Positions 18,663-27,773 of a stretch of 64,000 nt of DNA are shown piece after piece (the first letter of the stretch is position 1; every line of letters starts with the position of its first letter). A program made the position numbers and the translations under genes. Source of the DNA: Peteryoungia algae (lineage in GTDB: Bacteria; Pseudomonadota; Alphaproteobacteria; Rhizobiales; Rhizobiaceae); NCBI RefSeq assembly GCF_030369675.1, contig NZ_CP128477.1, positions 1,054,001 through 1,118,000 of the forward strand, written 5' to 3'. The notes below the pieces were generated by a model that was given only the letters and a program-made list of their open reading frames with translations, had not been told where the DNA came from and ran no database searches.

Positions 18663-20245
18663 TTCCTGGCTCCCGGTCCCATGAAGACTGCATCATACAC
18701 GTCGCGCTCGTCGCTGCCCGCATCCTTCGCAACGAACTGGAATTCCTGGTTGGCGTCGGTGACCTTGTCGCCGGCAAGCGTGACAAAGACCTTCAGCGTC
18801 GTGGCCTCGTCCGGCTCCACCGAGACGGTGAACAGCCGGGCGGGCGACTGGCTGATGCCGTTGATCTTCATGGTCGCATCCGGCAGGCCCTCGAGTGAGA
18901 CCTCGATATCACGCGGAACGGCGATCATGTTGAGGATGCGGATCGTATATCCATTGCGGATCGACCCGTCGGATTCGAGCACGAATTGCGGATTGCGGTC
19001 GTGCAGGACGTTGAGTTCCAGACGGTCGCGGCCGAGAAGCGCCACGAGCATGCCAATGCCGACAGCCGTCCACACCCCCATATAGAGCAGCGTGCGAGCA
19101 CGGAAGATGACGCGCCAGTCGAAGTGGCGGACCTTGTCGGAGAAGCTGCCGTCGTCGTTGCGCACTCTCTTCGGGTCGATCGCGGTTGCGCCGCCATTGG
19201 TCGCGAGCGCCATGTTCGACTGGTATTCGTCGAGCGTGGCATAGGCAATCAGGCCGCGCGGCTTGCCGACCTTGTCCATCACCCCGTCGCAGGCATCGAT
19301 GCAGAGCGCGCAGGTGATGCATTCGAGCTGCTGGCCGTCCCTGATGTCGATGCCCATCGGACAGACCGCCACGCAGGCATTGCAGTCGACGCAATCGCCA
19401 ATCGATTCGCCGGCGGCGATGGCCTTCTTGGCATGGCGGGTCCGTGGCTCGCCGCGCCAGTCGTTGTAGGTGACGACCAGCGAGTTCTCGTCGAGCATGG
19501 CGGCCTGGATACGCGGCCAGGGGCACATATAGATGCAGACCTGTTCGCGCATCAGCCCGCCGAAGACATACGTCGTGGCGGTCAGGATGGCGACGGTCAT
19601 GTAAGCGACGGGGGCCGCATTGCCGGTGATGAAATCCATGGCAAGCGATGGTGCGTCGGCGAAATAGAAGATCCAGGCGCCCCCGGTCAAAACGCCGATC
19701 AGGATCCATGTCGCGTGCTTGCTCACACGCTTCCAGATCTTGTCGAGGGTCCAGGGCGCTGCCTCGAGCTTTATCCTCGCATTGCGGTCCCCCTCGATGA
19801 AGCGCTCCACGACGAGAAAGAGATCGACCCAGACCGTCTGCGGACAGGTATAGCCGCACCAGGCCCGCCCGACGGCGGAGGTCAGAAGGAAGAGGCCGAA
19901 ACCGGCCATGACGAGCAGGCCCGCGACGAAGAAGAACTCCTGAGGCCAGATCTCGATGAAGAAAAAATAGAAGCGCCTATGGGCAATGTCGATCAGGACG
20001 GCCTGGTCCGGCGCGAATTCACCGCGATCCCAGCGAAGCCAGGGCGTCAGATAATAGATACCGAGCGTGATCGCCATGACGATCCACTTGAAGCGGCGGA
20101 AGCTGCCTTCGGCACGTTTGGGGAAGATCTTCTTCCGGGCTTCGTAAAGCGGGCCGCGGGTCTTGGCCGACATCACCGCCTCGGCTTCGAGTCTCTCGAC
20201 ATCGGGCGTTTCTGCGACATGTGTCTGATCGGCATGCAGGTTCAT
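18659..20245 (-). CDS. fixG: Ferredoxin-like membrane protein FixG/CcoG
   Basis: A 528-residue integral membrane iron-sulphur protein. Several spans occupy the first half (for example WIVMAITLGIYYLTPWL and FFFVAGLLVMAGFGLFLL). Two cysteine clusters follow, CVDCNACVAVCPMG and CITCALCIDAC, ligating two [4Fe-4S] clusters. A C-terminal Ig-like periplasmic domain completes it. CcoG family members reduce copper during cbb3 oxidase assembly. It is the first gene of fixGHIS and has its own FNR/FixK-type box 57 bases upstream. Confidence 0.95.
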   Translation of the reverse strand: MNLHADQTHVAETPDVERLEAEAVMSAKTRGPLYEARKKIFPKRAEGSFRRFKWIVMAITLGIYYLTPWLRWDRGEFAPDQAVLIDIAHRRFYFFFIEIWPQEFFFVAGLLVMAGFGLFLLTSAVGRAWCGYTCPQTVWVDLFLVVERFIEGDRNARIKLEAAPWTLDKIWKRVSKHATWILIGVLTGGAWIFYFADAPSLAMDFITGNAAPVAYMTVAILTATTYVFGGLMREQVCIYMCPWPRIQAAMLDENSLVVTYNDWRGEPRTRHAKKAIAAGESIGDCVDCNACVAVCPMGIDIRDGQQLECITCALCIDACDGVMDKVGKPRGLIAYATLDEYQSNMALATNGGATAIDPKRVRNDDGSFSDKVRHFDWRVIFRARTLLYMGVWTAVGIGMLVALLGRDRLELNVLHDRNPQFVLESDGSIRNGYTIRILNMIAVPRDIEVSLEGLPDATMKINGISQSPARLFTVSVEPDEATTLKVFVTLAGDKVTDANQEFQFVAKDAGSDERDVYDAVFMGPGARK

Positions 20246-20301
20246 GGGACGAGGACCTTCTTCTGATGATCGCCTTGTCCCATCTCGCCGGCCAGCCTGC
20301 C

Positions 20302-20315
20302 TTGACTTAAGTCAA
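20302..20315 (-). promoter_or_regulatory. FNR/FixK-type anaerobox upstream of fixG
   Basis: A perfectly symmetrical TTGAC-TTAA-GTCAA lies between the fixP terminator and fixG. Its centre is about 63 bases from the fixG ATG. Activation from position -41.5 would start transcription near 20267, leaving a short leader. It fits the FNR/FixK consensus TTGAT-N4-ATCAA with symmetrical T-to-C changes. Confidence 0.8.
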
Positions 20316-20367
20316 GCAGCGGCGAAGCGTCGCAAGACATAGCGTTTTCCATATCTGGAAACAGAAA

Positions 20368-20393
20368 CGGGCCGCATCCTGCAATGCGGCCCG
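20368..20393 (-). terminator. Rho-independent terminator after fixP
   Basis: The ten-base arms CGGGCCGCAT and ATGCGGCCCG, with a six-base loop, are followed on the minus strand by TTTCTGTTT. It closes the fixNOQP operon and separates it from fixGHIS. Confidence 0.8.
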
Positions 20394-20415
20394 CTGTCGA
20401 GAATGTAGGGGAAGC

Positions 20416-21282
20416 TTACTCGCCGCCACCCAGCTGGTGAACGTAGACGGTCAGCTGTTTCACGGTCGTGTCGCCAAGGCGCGCGGCCCAGCCAGGCATG
20501 GCGCCGTGACGAGGCTGGCGGATCTGGGCTGCAATCTGTGCCTCGCCATCGACCTTCAGCCAGATGGCATCGGCGAGATTCGGCGCTCCGAAGTCGCGAT
20601 TGCCCCGGGCGTCGTCAGCGTGGCAGGAGGCGCAGTTTTCCGCATAGAGCTGCTTGCCCGGCTCGACCATCTCGACATCGAGCGGCGTGCCCGTCAGGCT
20701 GACCACATAGGCCGCGACCTGCTTGATCTGCTCGGCCTCGAGAATGTCGGCAAAGGCCGGCATCTCAGAGATCCGGGTATCCGGATCCTGGTCGTAGCGG
20801 ATGCCGTGGGCAATGCTGGCCTGGATCGATTCCAGATCGCCACCCCACAGCCAGTCGTCATCGTTCAAGTTGGGATAGCCGGCACCGCCAGCCGCCCCCG
20901 AACCGTGACAGGGCGAGCAGTTCACCTTGAAGGCGGCCGCGCCGCCGGCGACGGCGAACTGGGTCAGTTCCTTGTCGGCGACGATCTGGTCGAGCGGCAG
21001 AGCGGCGATCTTGTCCAGGTAGACCGACTGTGCGGACTTCGCTGCGGTCAATTCGGCTGCGACTTCCGCACGGCTGGAATAACCGAGCAAACCCTTGGTG
21101 TTTTCGGTCAGCAGCGGCCATGCCGGATACATGATCGTGTAGCCGATCGCCCAGACAATGGTCGCGTAGAAGGTATAGACCCACCAGCGCGGCATCGGGT
21201 TGTTCAGTTCGCGGATGCCGTCCCACTCATGGCCAGTGGTCTCGACGCCGCTGATCTCGTCGATGTGTTTCTTGTCTGCCAT
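20416..21282 (-). CDS. fixP: cbb3-type cytochrome c oxidase subunit III (dihaem cytochrome c)
   Basis: A 288-residue membrane-anchored dihaem cytochrome c that passes electrons to FixO/FixN. One span lies at about residues 33-57 (WWVYTFYATIVWAIGYTIMY). Two haem c sites follow: CSPCH at 122-126 and CASCH at 217-221, each with a downstream Met ligand candidate (EMPAF and GAMPGW). GGAGG precedes the ATG, and the gene lies three bases after fixQ. It is the last gene of fixNOQP and is followed by a terminator. Confidence 0.96.
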   Translation of the reverse strand: MADKKHIDEISGVETTGHEWDGIRELNNPMPRWWVYTFYATIVWAIGYTIMYPAWPLLTENTKGLLGYSSRAEVAAELTAAKSAQSVYLDKIAALPLDQIVADKELTQFAVAGGAAAFKVNCSPCHGSGAAGGAGYPNLNDDDWLWGGDLESIQASIAHGIRYDQDPDTRISEMPAFADILEAEQIKQVAAYVVSLTGTPLDVEMVEPGKQLYAENCASCHADDARGNRDFGAPNLADAIWLKVDGEAQIAAQIRQPRHGAMPGWAARLGDTTVKQLTVYVHQLGGGE

Positions 21283-21285
21283 TGT

Positions 21286-21438
21286 TCAATCCTCCTTGAG
21301 AGGGATGCTGGCCGCGTCATCGGCGGATTTCTTGCCGCCCGGGCGGAATGTGAAGAGCACGACTCCGACGAAGAAAAGGGTCATGGCAAGCAGGCCCCAG
21401 CTGTCGGCGAAGTGGCGCATGGCCGTATAGGTTTCCAT
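21286..21438 (-). CDS. fixQ: cbb3-type oxidase subunit IV (FixQ/CcoQ)
   Basis: A 50-residue protein starting METYTAMRHFADSWG with a single membrane span (LLAMTLFFVGVVLFTF) and a short charged tail. Size, span and position between fixO and fixP are those of FixQ, which stabilises the FixP-oxidase interaction. The ATG at 21438 follows GAGGAGAG. A longer frame upstream lacks a better start and would overlap fixO. Confidence 0.93.
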   Translation of the reverse strand: METYTAMRHFADSWGLLAMTLFFVGVVLFTFRPGGKKSADDAASIPLKED

Positions 21439-21448
21439 GGTGCTCTCC

Positions 21449-22180
21449 TCAGCGGTATCCGGTTGCGTCGTCATATGTGGAGAAGTCGACGAGCGTGCCG
21501 AGCATCTGCAGATAGGCGACGAGTGCGTCCATTTCCGTCAGCTTCGCCGGATCACCGTCGAAGTCGCCGATCTTGGCTTTCGGGTAGCGCTCCAGCAGGC
21601 CGGACGTATCGGCATTCGGATCCGCCTGGGCCGCGAGATCGGCGGGCGCCTGCGCCAGCATCTCTTCGGTATAGGGCACACCGACGAGGCTGTTGGCCTT
21701 CAGGTCCATGGTGACATCCACCAGTTTGAGCGGCGTCGTCTTCAGATACGAGTAGCTCGGCATGATGGATTCAGGCACGACGTCGCGCGGTTCAATCAGG
21801 TGCTGGACGTGCCATTCGTTGGAATAGCGGTCGCCGACACGGGCAAGATCCGGACCCGTGCGCTTCGATCCCCACTGGAACGGATGGTCGTACATCGACT
21901 CCGCTGCCAGCGAATAATGGCCGTAGCGCTCGACCTCGTCCTTGAACGGCCGGATCATCTGGCTGTGACAGACATAGCAGCCTTCACGGACATAGATGTT
22001 GCGACCAGCCAGTTCGAGCGGCGAATAGGGCCGCATGCCCTCCACCTTTTCGATGGTGTTCTCGAGGTAGAAGAGCGGAGCGATTTCCACGATGCCGCCG
22101 ATGGTGACCACCAGAAGCGAACCGAGGAAGAGAAGGCTCGTGTTCTTCTCGAGGATTGCGTGTTTATCAAGAATTGACAT
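21449..22180 (-). CDS. fixO: cbb3-type cytochrome c oxidase subunit II (monohaem cytochrome c)
   Basis: A 243-residue membrane-anchored cytochrome c. An N-terminal span ([20 protein letters not shown]) precedes a periplasmic domain with one haem c site, CYVCH, at residues 68-72, and a Met ligand candidate in IMPSYSYL. It passes electrons from FixP to the catalytic subunit FixN. AAGGAAGG precedes the ATG; 13 bases separate it from fixN. Confidence 0.96.
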   Translation of the reverse strand: MSILDKHAILEKNTSLLFLGSLLVVTIGGIVEIAPLFYLENTIEKVEGMRPYSPLELAGRNIYVREGCYVCHSQMIRPFKDEVERYGHYSLAAESMYDHPFQWGSKRTGPDLARVGDRYSNEWHVQHLIEPRDVVPESIMPSYSYLKTTPLKLVDVTMDLKANSLVGVPYTEEMLAQAPADLAAQADPNADTSGLLERYPKAKIGDFDGDPAKLTEMDALVAYLQMLGTLVDFSTYDDATGYR

Positions 22181-22193
22181 GAGAGCCTTCCTT

Positions 22194-23834
22194 TCATTCA
22201 GCCGGCTGCGCGGCAGCAGGCATGACCGTTCCGGCGATCGGCGCTTCCTGGCGCTCGTGGCCGAGAATGGTCATCAGGACGTTGTAGGCCATGATGAAAC
22301 CGCCCAGGAGATACATGGCACCGCCGACTGCACGCAGCACGAAGTAGGGATGCATGGCAGCGACCGATTCCGCGAAGGAATAGACCAGGAAGCCCTGCTC
22401 GTCGTATTCGCGCCACATCAGGCCCTGCTGGATGCCGGCGACCCAGAGCACGGCGGCATAGACGACGATGCCGAGTGTGGCGAGCCAGAAGTGCCAGTTG
22501 ACCAGGCGCAGCGAATAGAGCCGGTTGCGGTTCCACAGCTTCGGCGTCAGGTAGTAGATCGCACCGAAGGTGATCATGCCGACCCAGCCGAGGGCGCCAG
22601 AGTGAACATGCCCGATGGTCCATTCGGTATAGTGGCTGAGCGAGTTGACGGCCTTGATCGACATCATCGGGCCTTCGAAGGTCGACATGCCGTAGAAGGC
22701 GATGGCGATGACCATCATGCGGATGATCGGGTCGGTCCGGATCTTGTCCCACGCGCCGGACAGCGTCATCAGGCCGTTGATCATGCCGCCCCAGGAGGGC
22801 ATCCACAGCATGATCGAGAACACCATGCCGAGCGTCTGTGCCCAGTCAGGCAAAGCCGTGTAGTGCAGGTGGTGGGGACCTGCCCAGATATACATGAAGA
22901 TCAGAGCCCAGAAGTGGATGATCGACAGGCGGTAAGAGTAGACCGGGCGTTCGGCCTGCTTGGGCACGAAGTAATACATCATGCCGAGGAAGCCTGCGGT
23001 CAGGAAGAAGCCGACGGCATTGTGGCCGTACCACCACTGGGTCAGAGCATCCTGGACGCCGGCAAAGGCTGAATAGCTCTTGACGCCGAGGAAGGAGACC
23101 GGGATCGCGAGATTGTTGACGATATGCAACATCGCGATGGTGATGATGAAGGACAGATAGAACCAGTTGGCCACATAGATATGGCTCTCTTTCCGTCTGA
23201 TGATCGTGCCCATGAAGCTGATCAGATAGGCGACCCAGACGACTGTCAGCCAGAGATCGACATACCATTCCGGCTCGGCATATTCGCGGCCCTGGGTGAT
23301 GCCCAGGAGATAGCCGGTGGCGGCCATGACGATGAAGAACTGGTAGCCCCAGAAGACGAACCAGCCGAGATTGCCGCCAAACAGACGTGCCCGCGAGGTC
23401 CGCTGGACCACGTAGAACGACGTCGCGATCAGCGCATTTCCGCCGAAAGCGAAGATCACGGCCGAGGTGTGCAGCGGACGCATGCGCCCAAAGTTAAACC
23501 AAGGCTCGATGTTGAGATCGGGATAGGCGAGCTGCAAAGCCACGACGACCCCGACGAGGAAGCCGACGACACCCCAGAAGACGGTGGCGATCACGCCGTA
23601 GCGGACAACTTCGTCGAAATACTCGGACTGCGGCGCCTTGGGCTTGAGAGCGGAGGAGGATGCCGTGGACGGAGCAAACTGCATCCGACGCAGCATGACG
23701 ATCGTGCCTGCCGTAAGCACGAAGAAGGCAACCCACATATGGGCTGCAAAGAGACTGTCCTGGGTGAAGGCCACCCCGAGCAGCGCGGCGAAGGCGAGGA
23801 CCGCCATCACCAGTGTCTCGAACGTATAATTCAT
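22194..23834 (-). CDS. fixN: cbb3-type cytochrome c oxidase catalytic subunit I
   Basis: A 546-residue, roughly 12-span haem-copper oxidase subunit that reduces oxygen with very high affinity. Metal-binding histidines are recognisable in the [30 protein letters not shown] and [13 protein letters not shown] segments and in [15 protein letters not shown]. The start at 23834 (MNYTFETLV) matches FixN; an in-frame extension to 24209 is not membrane-like and would cover the anaerobox. It heads fixNOQP, with an FNR/FixK-type box 109 bases upstream. Confidence 0.96.
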   Translation of the reverse strand: MNYTFETLVMAVLAFAALLGVAFTQDSLFAAHMWVAFFVLTAGTIVMLRRMQFAPSTASSSALKPKAPQSEYFDEVVRYGVIATVFWGVVGFLVGVVVALQLAYPDLNIEPWFNFGRMRPLHTSAVIFAFGGNALIATSFYVVQRTSRARLFGGNLGWFVFWGYQFFIVMAATGYLLGITQGREYAEPEWYVDLWLTVVWVAYLISFMGTIIRRKESHIYVANWFYLSFIITIAMLHIVNNLAIPVSFLGVKSYSAFAGVQDALTQWWYGHNAVGFFLTAGFLGMMYYFVPKQAERPVYSYRLSIIHFWALIFMYIWAGPHHLHYTALPDWAQTLGMVFSIMLWMPSWGGMINGLMTLSGAWDKIRTDPIIRMMVIAIAFYGMSTFEGPMMSIKAVNSLSHYTEWTIGHVHSGALGWVGMITFGAIYYLTPKLWNRNRLYSLRLVNWHFWLATLGIVVYAAVLWVAGIQQGLMWREYDEQGFLVYSFAESVAAMHPYFVLRAVGGAMYLLGGFIMAYNVLMTILGHERQEAPIAGTVMPAAAQPAE

Positions 23835-23942
23835 TGTTGGAATCCCCCAACGCTTGCTGATCTCATCGCGAGGGGAGCCTGGCCCTGGGGAAGAATCCTC
23901 CCGCGTCGAATGCACCAATCGCATTGGGGGACCCAAACCACC

Positions 23943-23956
23943 TTGATCCAAGTCAA
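23943..23956 (-). promoter_or_regulatory. FNR/FixK-type anaerobox upstream of fixN
   Basis: TTGAC-TTGG-ATCAA on the minus strand, centred about 115 bases before the fixN ATG. Activation from -41.5 would place the start of transcription near 23908. The site is palindromic and lies in the divergent region before the hemerythrin-like gene, so it could affect both sides. Confidence 0.85.
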
Positions 23957-24111
23957 TGCGGCGGCTCCTAAAATTCGCAAGGTTTGGTTTCACAACCGGC
24001 TTCGCGAATTGTCGTGCGCCATGGCTTGAGACCGCAAGGCGCAAGGCCCGCTGTACGTATCCTGGACTGCTTGGGTACCACGCGACGGAGACCCCGTTGG
24101 AGAGAACGGAC

Positions 24112-24612
24112 ATGCTGACCAGTATCCAGAACGGCCATGCCGAAAGCGGCGCCACCCGAACCGGCAATCTTCTGCTCGACACGGGCAAGCGCGACCTGTC
24201 CTGGCTCACTCGGGCTCATGGCGAGCAACTCGCCCTCTGCCGGGAACTGGAGGAGATCGCCGACTCGTTGCCGGCCCGAATCAACCGCCAGAAATGCATC
24301 TACGCGGCCAAGGCACTCGGTCCGCTCATCAAGGGCATCCACCACTACGAGGAAACCGTCCTATTCCCCATGCTCCAGGCCAACCCGGACGCCACCGAGC
24401 GCCTTGGACCGACGATCGAGAGGCTGAAATTCGAGCATTGCGAGGATGAGTGTTTCGCCGAGGAACTGACCGATGCGCTGTTGAAGCTCGGCTCTGGCGA
24501 AAGCGTCAACATGGAGGCCGTCGGCTACATGTTGCGCGGCTTCTTCGAAGGCATGCGACGCCACATCGCGTTTGAAAGAGAGCATCTCCTTCAGGGCGTC
24601 ACGGACCACTGA
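24112..24612 (+). CDS. Hemerythrin-like HHE domain protein
   Basis: A 166-residue predicted four-helix di-iron protein. Candidate ligands occur with hemerythrin-like spacing: His36, His77/His78 with Glu81 or Glu82 ([12 protein letters not shown]), His109 with Glu113 (FEHCEDE), and His151/Glu155/His158 ([11 protein letters not shown]). Hemerythrins bind oxygen or help repair and sense under nitrosative or oxygen stress. No membrane span or fused domain is present. It is divergent from fixN and convergent with a PAS-domain gene. The ATG at 24112 follows GAGAGAACGG. The specific role is unknown; an oxygen-related function is inferred from family and place. Confidence 0.8.
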   Translation: MLTSIQNGHAESGATRTGNLLLDTGKRDLSWLTRAHGEQLALCRELEEIADSLPARINRQKCIYAAKALGPLIKGIHHYEETVLFPMLQANPDATERLGPTIERLKFEHCEDECFAEELTDALLKLGSGESVNMEAVGYMLRGFFEGMRRHIAFEREHLLQGVTDH

Positions 24613-24680
24613 CGACCGCCGGGCGGACCAGACAGCGTCCGGACCGCCGACGGCCGCAATCACAAGACCCATCGACCGCC

Positions 24681-25424
24681 TCAGGCGGCGACATCACCAA
24701 AGACGGTTTCCGGTTCACCGAATGTCAGGATGGCACCGCTGATGCTGCCGTCCGAGGCACGCAAGGGGCTGCAACGCCCCGGCACGGTACTGCCCCCCAT
24801 CTGAACTGACATCTTTGCAACGAAGGTACCGGACCGCCCGGCAAACGCCGAGTCCAGGGCGTGACGCACGCTCTCGTCGCAACCACCGGCAAGACCGAGA
24901 TTGAAGACGCTTCGGCCAATCAACTCCATCTGCTGCTTTCCGAGCATCTCCGCCATGGCCGTATTGGCAAAGAGGTAGCGATAATCGCAGGTAACGACCG
25001 CGACACGTTCCGGCAGGTTGTTGAGGATCGCCTCGTTGAGCTGCTCGTCGTCGCCGCCGAGCCGGGCATGGCGCTCGCTCACCTGAGGCATCGGCGTTTC
25101 CTGAGCCCGCTTCGGCCCGAAATAGCGCTCGACCAGCAAGGACATCATCGCGGCATGCCGAAGCACGCAGGAGCGGTCGTCTGCATCATCGCGCAGGAAC
25201 TTGGTGAGGAGGCGCATCTGCAGGTAGATGTCGTCGAGATCGGCGGCGCGATAGCTGATCAACTCCGAGATGAGCGGATCGATTTCGCGATCGAGCACCC
25301 GGACGAGCTGATCGTTGCCGCTGCGAATCGCCTGTTGCAACTGCAGCTTTTTCACCGAAACCGCTTCGAACATCGCGCGCAGATTCGAATCACGGAACTC
25401 GCCAACAGACATTCGCAACCTCAT
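24681..25424 (-). CDS. PAS-domain protein of unknown function
   Basis: A 247-residue cytosolic protein. The N-terminal 110 residues are helical and charged. A PAS domain follows at about 125-240 (AILNNLPERVAVVTCDYRY, FANTAMAEMLGKQQMELIGR, ILTFGEPETVF). There is no kinase, GGDEF, HTH or methyl-accepting domain, so it would signal by protein contact. The end of the PAS domain contains two Cys-bearing segments (GGCDESV and GRCSPLR). The ATG at 25424 was preferred to the GTG one codon upstream. It sits beside the hemerythrin-like gene, pointing toward it, in the oxygen-related neighbourhood of fixN. The ligand and partner are unknown. Confidence 0.7.
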   Translation of the reverse strand: MRLRMSVGEFRDSNLRAMFEAVSVKKLQLQQAIRSGNDQLVRVLDREIDPLISELISYRAADLDDIYLQMRLLTKFLRDDADDRSCVLRHAAMMSLLVERYFGPKRAQETPMPQVSERHARLGGDDEQLNEAILNNLPERVAVVTCDYRYLFANTAMAEMLGKQQMELIGRSVFNLGLAGGCDESVRHALDSAFAGRSGTFVAKMSVQMGGSTVPGRCSPLRASDGSISGAILTFGEPETVFGDVAA

Positions 25425-25647
25425 CACTGCGGTGTGACGCAGAACCGGTTCACGTCACACTCATCCGGCCGTCCCTAACATGAGGTCGTGTCACCTTCAA
25501 TCGCTGCGAGTGTCCGGCTGCGGCCCAGCCCAAAAAATATCGGTCCGCCTTAATGAAATTACCAATGAAAATTGAGGGGACAGGCAGAGAGCGCCTAGAG
25601 CAAAGGCGCGCGACGCCGGCAGGCAAGAGAAACCCGCTGCTGGCGAA

Positions 25648-26577
25648 TCAGATCGTGCGCTTGATGTCCCAGCGGTCGTGATACCAGAGCCACTGCTCCG
25701 GATATTCGCGCACCCATGCCTCGACCTTGTCGTTCAACATCTGTGCCGTGGCCGTGACGTCGATCTGTCCCTTGTCGTTGCGGGGCATCGTGACCCGCGG
25801 TTCGATCTCCAGCCGGAAGCGGTTTCCGGGCAGGCGGATGCAACGGGCGGGATAGACCTCGCAGTCGAACTGCCGGGCAAGCTTGGCAAGCAGAGGATTG
25901 GTCCGGACCGGATTGTTAAAGAACTGCGTCTCCAGCCCCTTCTTGAACTTCTGGTCGACGAGCACGCCGACGCCACCGCCCTGCTCGAGCTGGCGCGCAA
26001 GCGCAAAGGAGGAACCGGCATGCGATGGAACGAGGTTGCCCATGCGCTTGCGACGAAACTCGAAGACCTTCTCGGCGATGTAGGGATTGTTCGGCGGCCG
26101 GAAGAGAACCGTGACGAAGAGACCGAAGGCAGCGCCCGCCACGGGAAGGAGCTCGAAATTCGCAGTATGGCCGGTAAACACGATGAAGGGCCGCGGATTG
26201 TCGCGCAGGTCGAGAAATTGCTCGACCCCTGACACCTCCACCCTGCCCTCGCCCGGCTTTTCCGGATCGATGTCGAAGAGCTGGTCGAGGAAGACATATT
26301 CAGCCGCGAGCCGGCCCATATGGCCCCAGCTCGCAAGCGCAATCACCTCGCGCTCGGCCTCGGATTTCTCCGGAAACGCATTGCGCAGATTGACCAGCAT
26401 CAACCGGTGTCGCTTCGTCTTCGGGCCGAGCCAGCGCATGAGCCGGTCGGCAAAGTTGATCGCCGAATCCGCCGGAAAGATCTTGAGCGCCGTCAGGAAG
26501 CCGAACGCAATCTGGGCCACGGACCAGTGATAGAACTTGCGCAGCGCCAGAACGATCCGGGTAACGAACATCCGCAC
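25648..26577 (-). CDS. lpxXL: Lipid A very-long-chain acyltransferase LpxXL
   Basis: A 309-residue LpxL/HtrB-family acyltransferase. The catalytic HX4E motif is at His137-Glu142 (GHTANFE), with the glycerolipid-acyltransferase segment LVDQKFKKG later. An N-terminal hydrophobic stretch anchors it to the inner membrane. As the last gene of the acpXL cluster it should transfer the 27-hydroxyoctacosanoyl (or similar) chain from AcpXL to lipid A. The GTG start at 26577 is spaced from AAGGTGG in the end of the dehydrogenase gene; an ATG two codons later is an alternative. Confidence 0.9.
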   Translation of the reverse strand: MRMFVTRIVLALRKFYHWSVAQIAFGFLTALKIFPADSAINFADRLMRWLGPKTKRHRLMLVNLRNAFPEKSEAEREVIALASWGHMGRLAAEYVFLDQLFDIDPEKPGEGRVEVSGVEQFLDLRDNPRPFIVFTGHTANFELLPVAGAAFGLFVTVLFRPPNNPYIAEKVFEFRRKRMGNLVPSHAGSSFALARQLEQGGGVGVLVDQKFKKGLETQFFNNPVRTNPLLAKLARQFDCEVYPARCIRLPGNRFRLEIEPRVTMPRNDKGQIDVTATAQMLNDKVEAWVREYPEQWLWYHDRWDIKRTI

Positions 26578-26581
26578 CGGA

Positions 26582-27610
26582 TCAATCCACCTTCAGGATG
26601 ATCTTGCCGAAGACCTGCCGGCCTTCCATGCGGGCGAGCGCCTTGTCGATGTCATCGAAGGAGACCTGCGTGTCGATGACGGGATGAACGAGGCCGCGCG
26701 CCATCTTCTGCATGGCATCGGCCATGTTCTCCATGCGGCAGCCGAAAGAGCCGATGAGCTTGAGCTGCTGCTGGAACAGCATCATCAGGTTGACCTCGGT
26801 CGACACGCCAGAGGTCGAGCCGCACGTAACCAGGCGGCCGCCGCGCTTCAGGCAGAACATCGAGGCTGCGAAGGTGTCCTTGCCGACATGTTCGAAAACG
26901 ACGTCGACGCCCTTCTTCTTGGTGAGCTTGCGCACCACACCTTCGAAACGGTCGGTCCGGTAGTTGATGACGTGGTCGGCACCCAGCGCCTTGGCCGGCT
27001 CGATCTTGTCATCGGAGCCGACGGTGGTGATGACGGTGCAACCGATCTTCTTGGCGAGCTGGATGGCGGCCGTGCCGATGCCCGAACCGCCGGCATGGAC
27101 GAGAATGGTTTCGCCCGGCTGGAGCTTGGCATTATCGAACAGCATGTGCTCGACCGTACCGAAGGTGACGGGGGCGAGCGCCGCGCCGATCGCGTCGACA
27201 CCGGGAGGTGCCGGCACCAGCAGGCGGGCCGGCAGGTTGATCTTCTCCTGGGCGAAGCCGTCGAGATGGAAACCATGCACGCCCGACACGTTTTCACAAA
27301 GATTGTCACGGCCTTCGCGGCACGGCTTGCAGAGACCACATGTACGCGCACCGTAGATGGCAGCGAGCTGCCCCGGCAGGATGTTGCCGACGCCGGGGCC
27401 GATCGCTTCGACGACACCGGAGGCCTCCGCGCCGATGACGAGCGGCATCTTGCGCTTGGCGAATGCCATGCCGCGCCAGCCCCAGACATCGATATGGTTC
27501 AGCGCCACGGCCTTGACGCGCAGCGTTACCTCACCCGGGCCGGGAGCTTCCGGCTCCGGCAGATCGACGATTTCAAGCTTGCGATCTTCGACGAGTTGCA
27601 ATGCGCGCAT
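26582..27610 (-). CDS. Zinc-type medium-chain dehydrogenase of the acpXL cluster
   Basis: A 342-residue medium-chain dehydrogenase/reductase. The structural-zinc cysteine set is seen in GARTCGLCKPCREGRDNLC. The cofactor-binding motif is HAGGSGIGTAAIQLAKKIGC. A dehydrogenase of this kind is a fixed member of the rhizobial very-long-chain acyl cluster between fabF1XL and lpxXL. It may act as an enoyl- or keto-acyl reductase in chain elongation, though that role is inferred from conserved position. AAGGAAA precedes the ATG, and four bases separate it from lpxXL. Confidence 0.85.
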   Translation of the reverse strand: MRALQLVEDRKLEIVDLPEPEAPGPGEVTLRVKAVALNHIDVWGWRGMAFAKRKMPLVIGAEASGVVEAIGPGVGNILPGQLAAIYGARTCGLCKPCREGRDNLCENVSGVHGFHLDGFAQEKINLPARLLVPAPPGVDAIGAALAPVTFGTVEHMLFDNAKLQPGETILVHAGGSGIGTAAIQLAKKIGCTVITTVGSDDKIEPAKALGADHVINYRTDRFEGVVRKLTKKKGVDVVFEHVGKDTFAASMFCLKRGGRLVTCGSTSGVSTEVNLMMLFQQQLKLIGSFGCRMENMADAMQKMARGLVHPVIDTQVSFDDIDKALARMEGRQVFGKIILKVD

Positions 27611-27773
27611 GACATGTTTCCTTCAGGGCCTACGGGGCAGACGAGGCGTCGTCACGCTCCCATCATCACACCCGGACGTGTCCCGGGCGTCTGCCGACCT
27701 TCGTTGTTCTTGCGAGATGCGTGGATCCTCGGCTGCAGGCCGAGAATGACGTCCCGAATTGATGGCGCAGGCC
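27611..27773. repeat. Palindromic intergenic repeat inside the acpXL operon
   Basis: The 163-base gap between fabF1XL and the dehydrogenase gene holds two palindromic elements: CCCGGACGTGTCCCGGG near 27670-27690, and CTCGGC-N5-GCCGAG at 27728-27744 followed by AATGACGTCCCG. This resembles the mobile palindromic (RIME-like) repeats of rhizobia. No gene is seen in it. Confidence 0.55.

Noticed and set aside
23835..24209. 125-codon N-terminal extension of fixN
   Set aside because: It is not conserved FixN sequence, would include the FNR-type box in coding sequence and overlaps the start of the divergent hemerythrin gene.
24613..24680. Terminator between the convergent hemerythrin and PAS genes
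   Set aside because: GC-rich partial repeats are present, but no clean stem with a T-run could be drawn.
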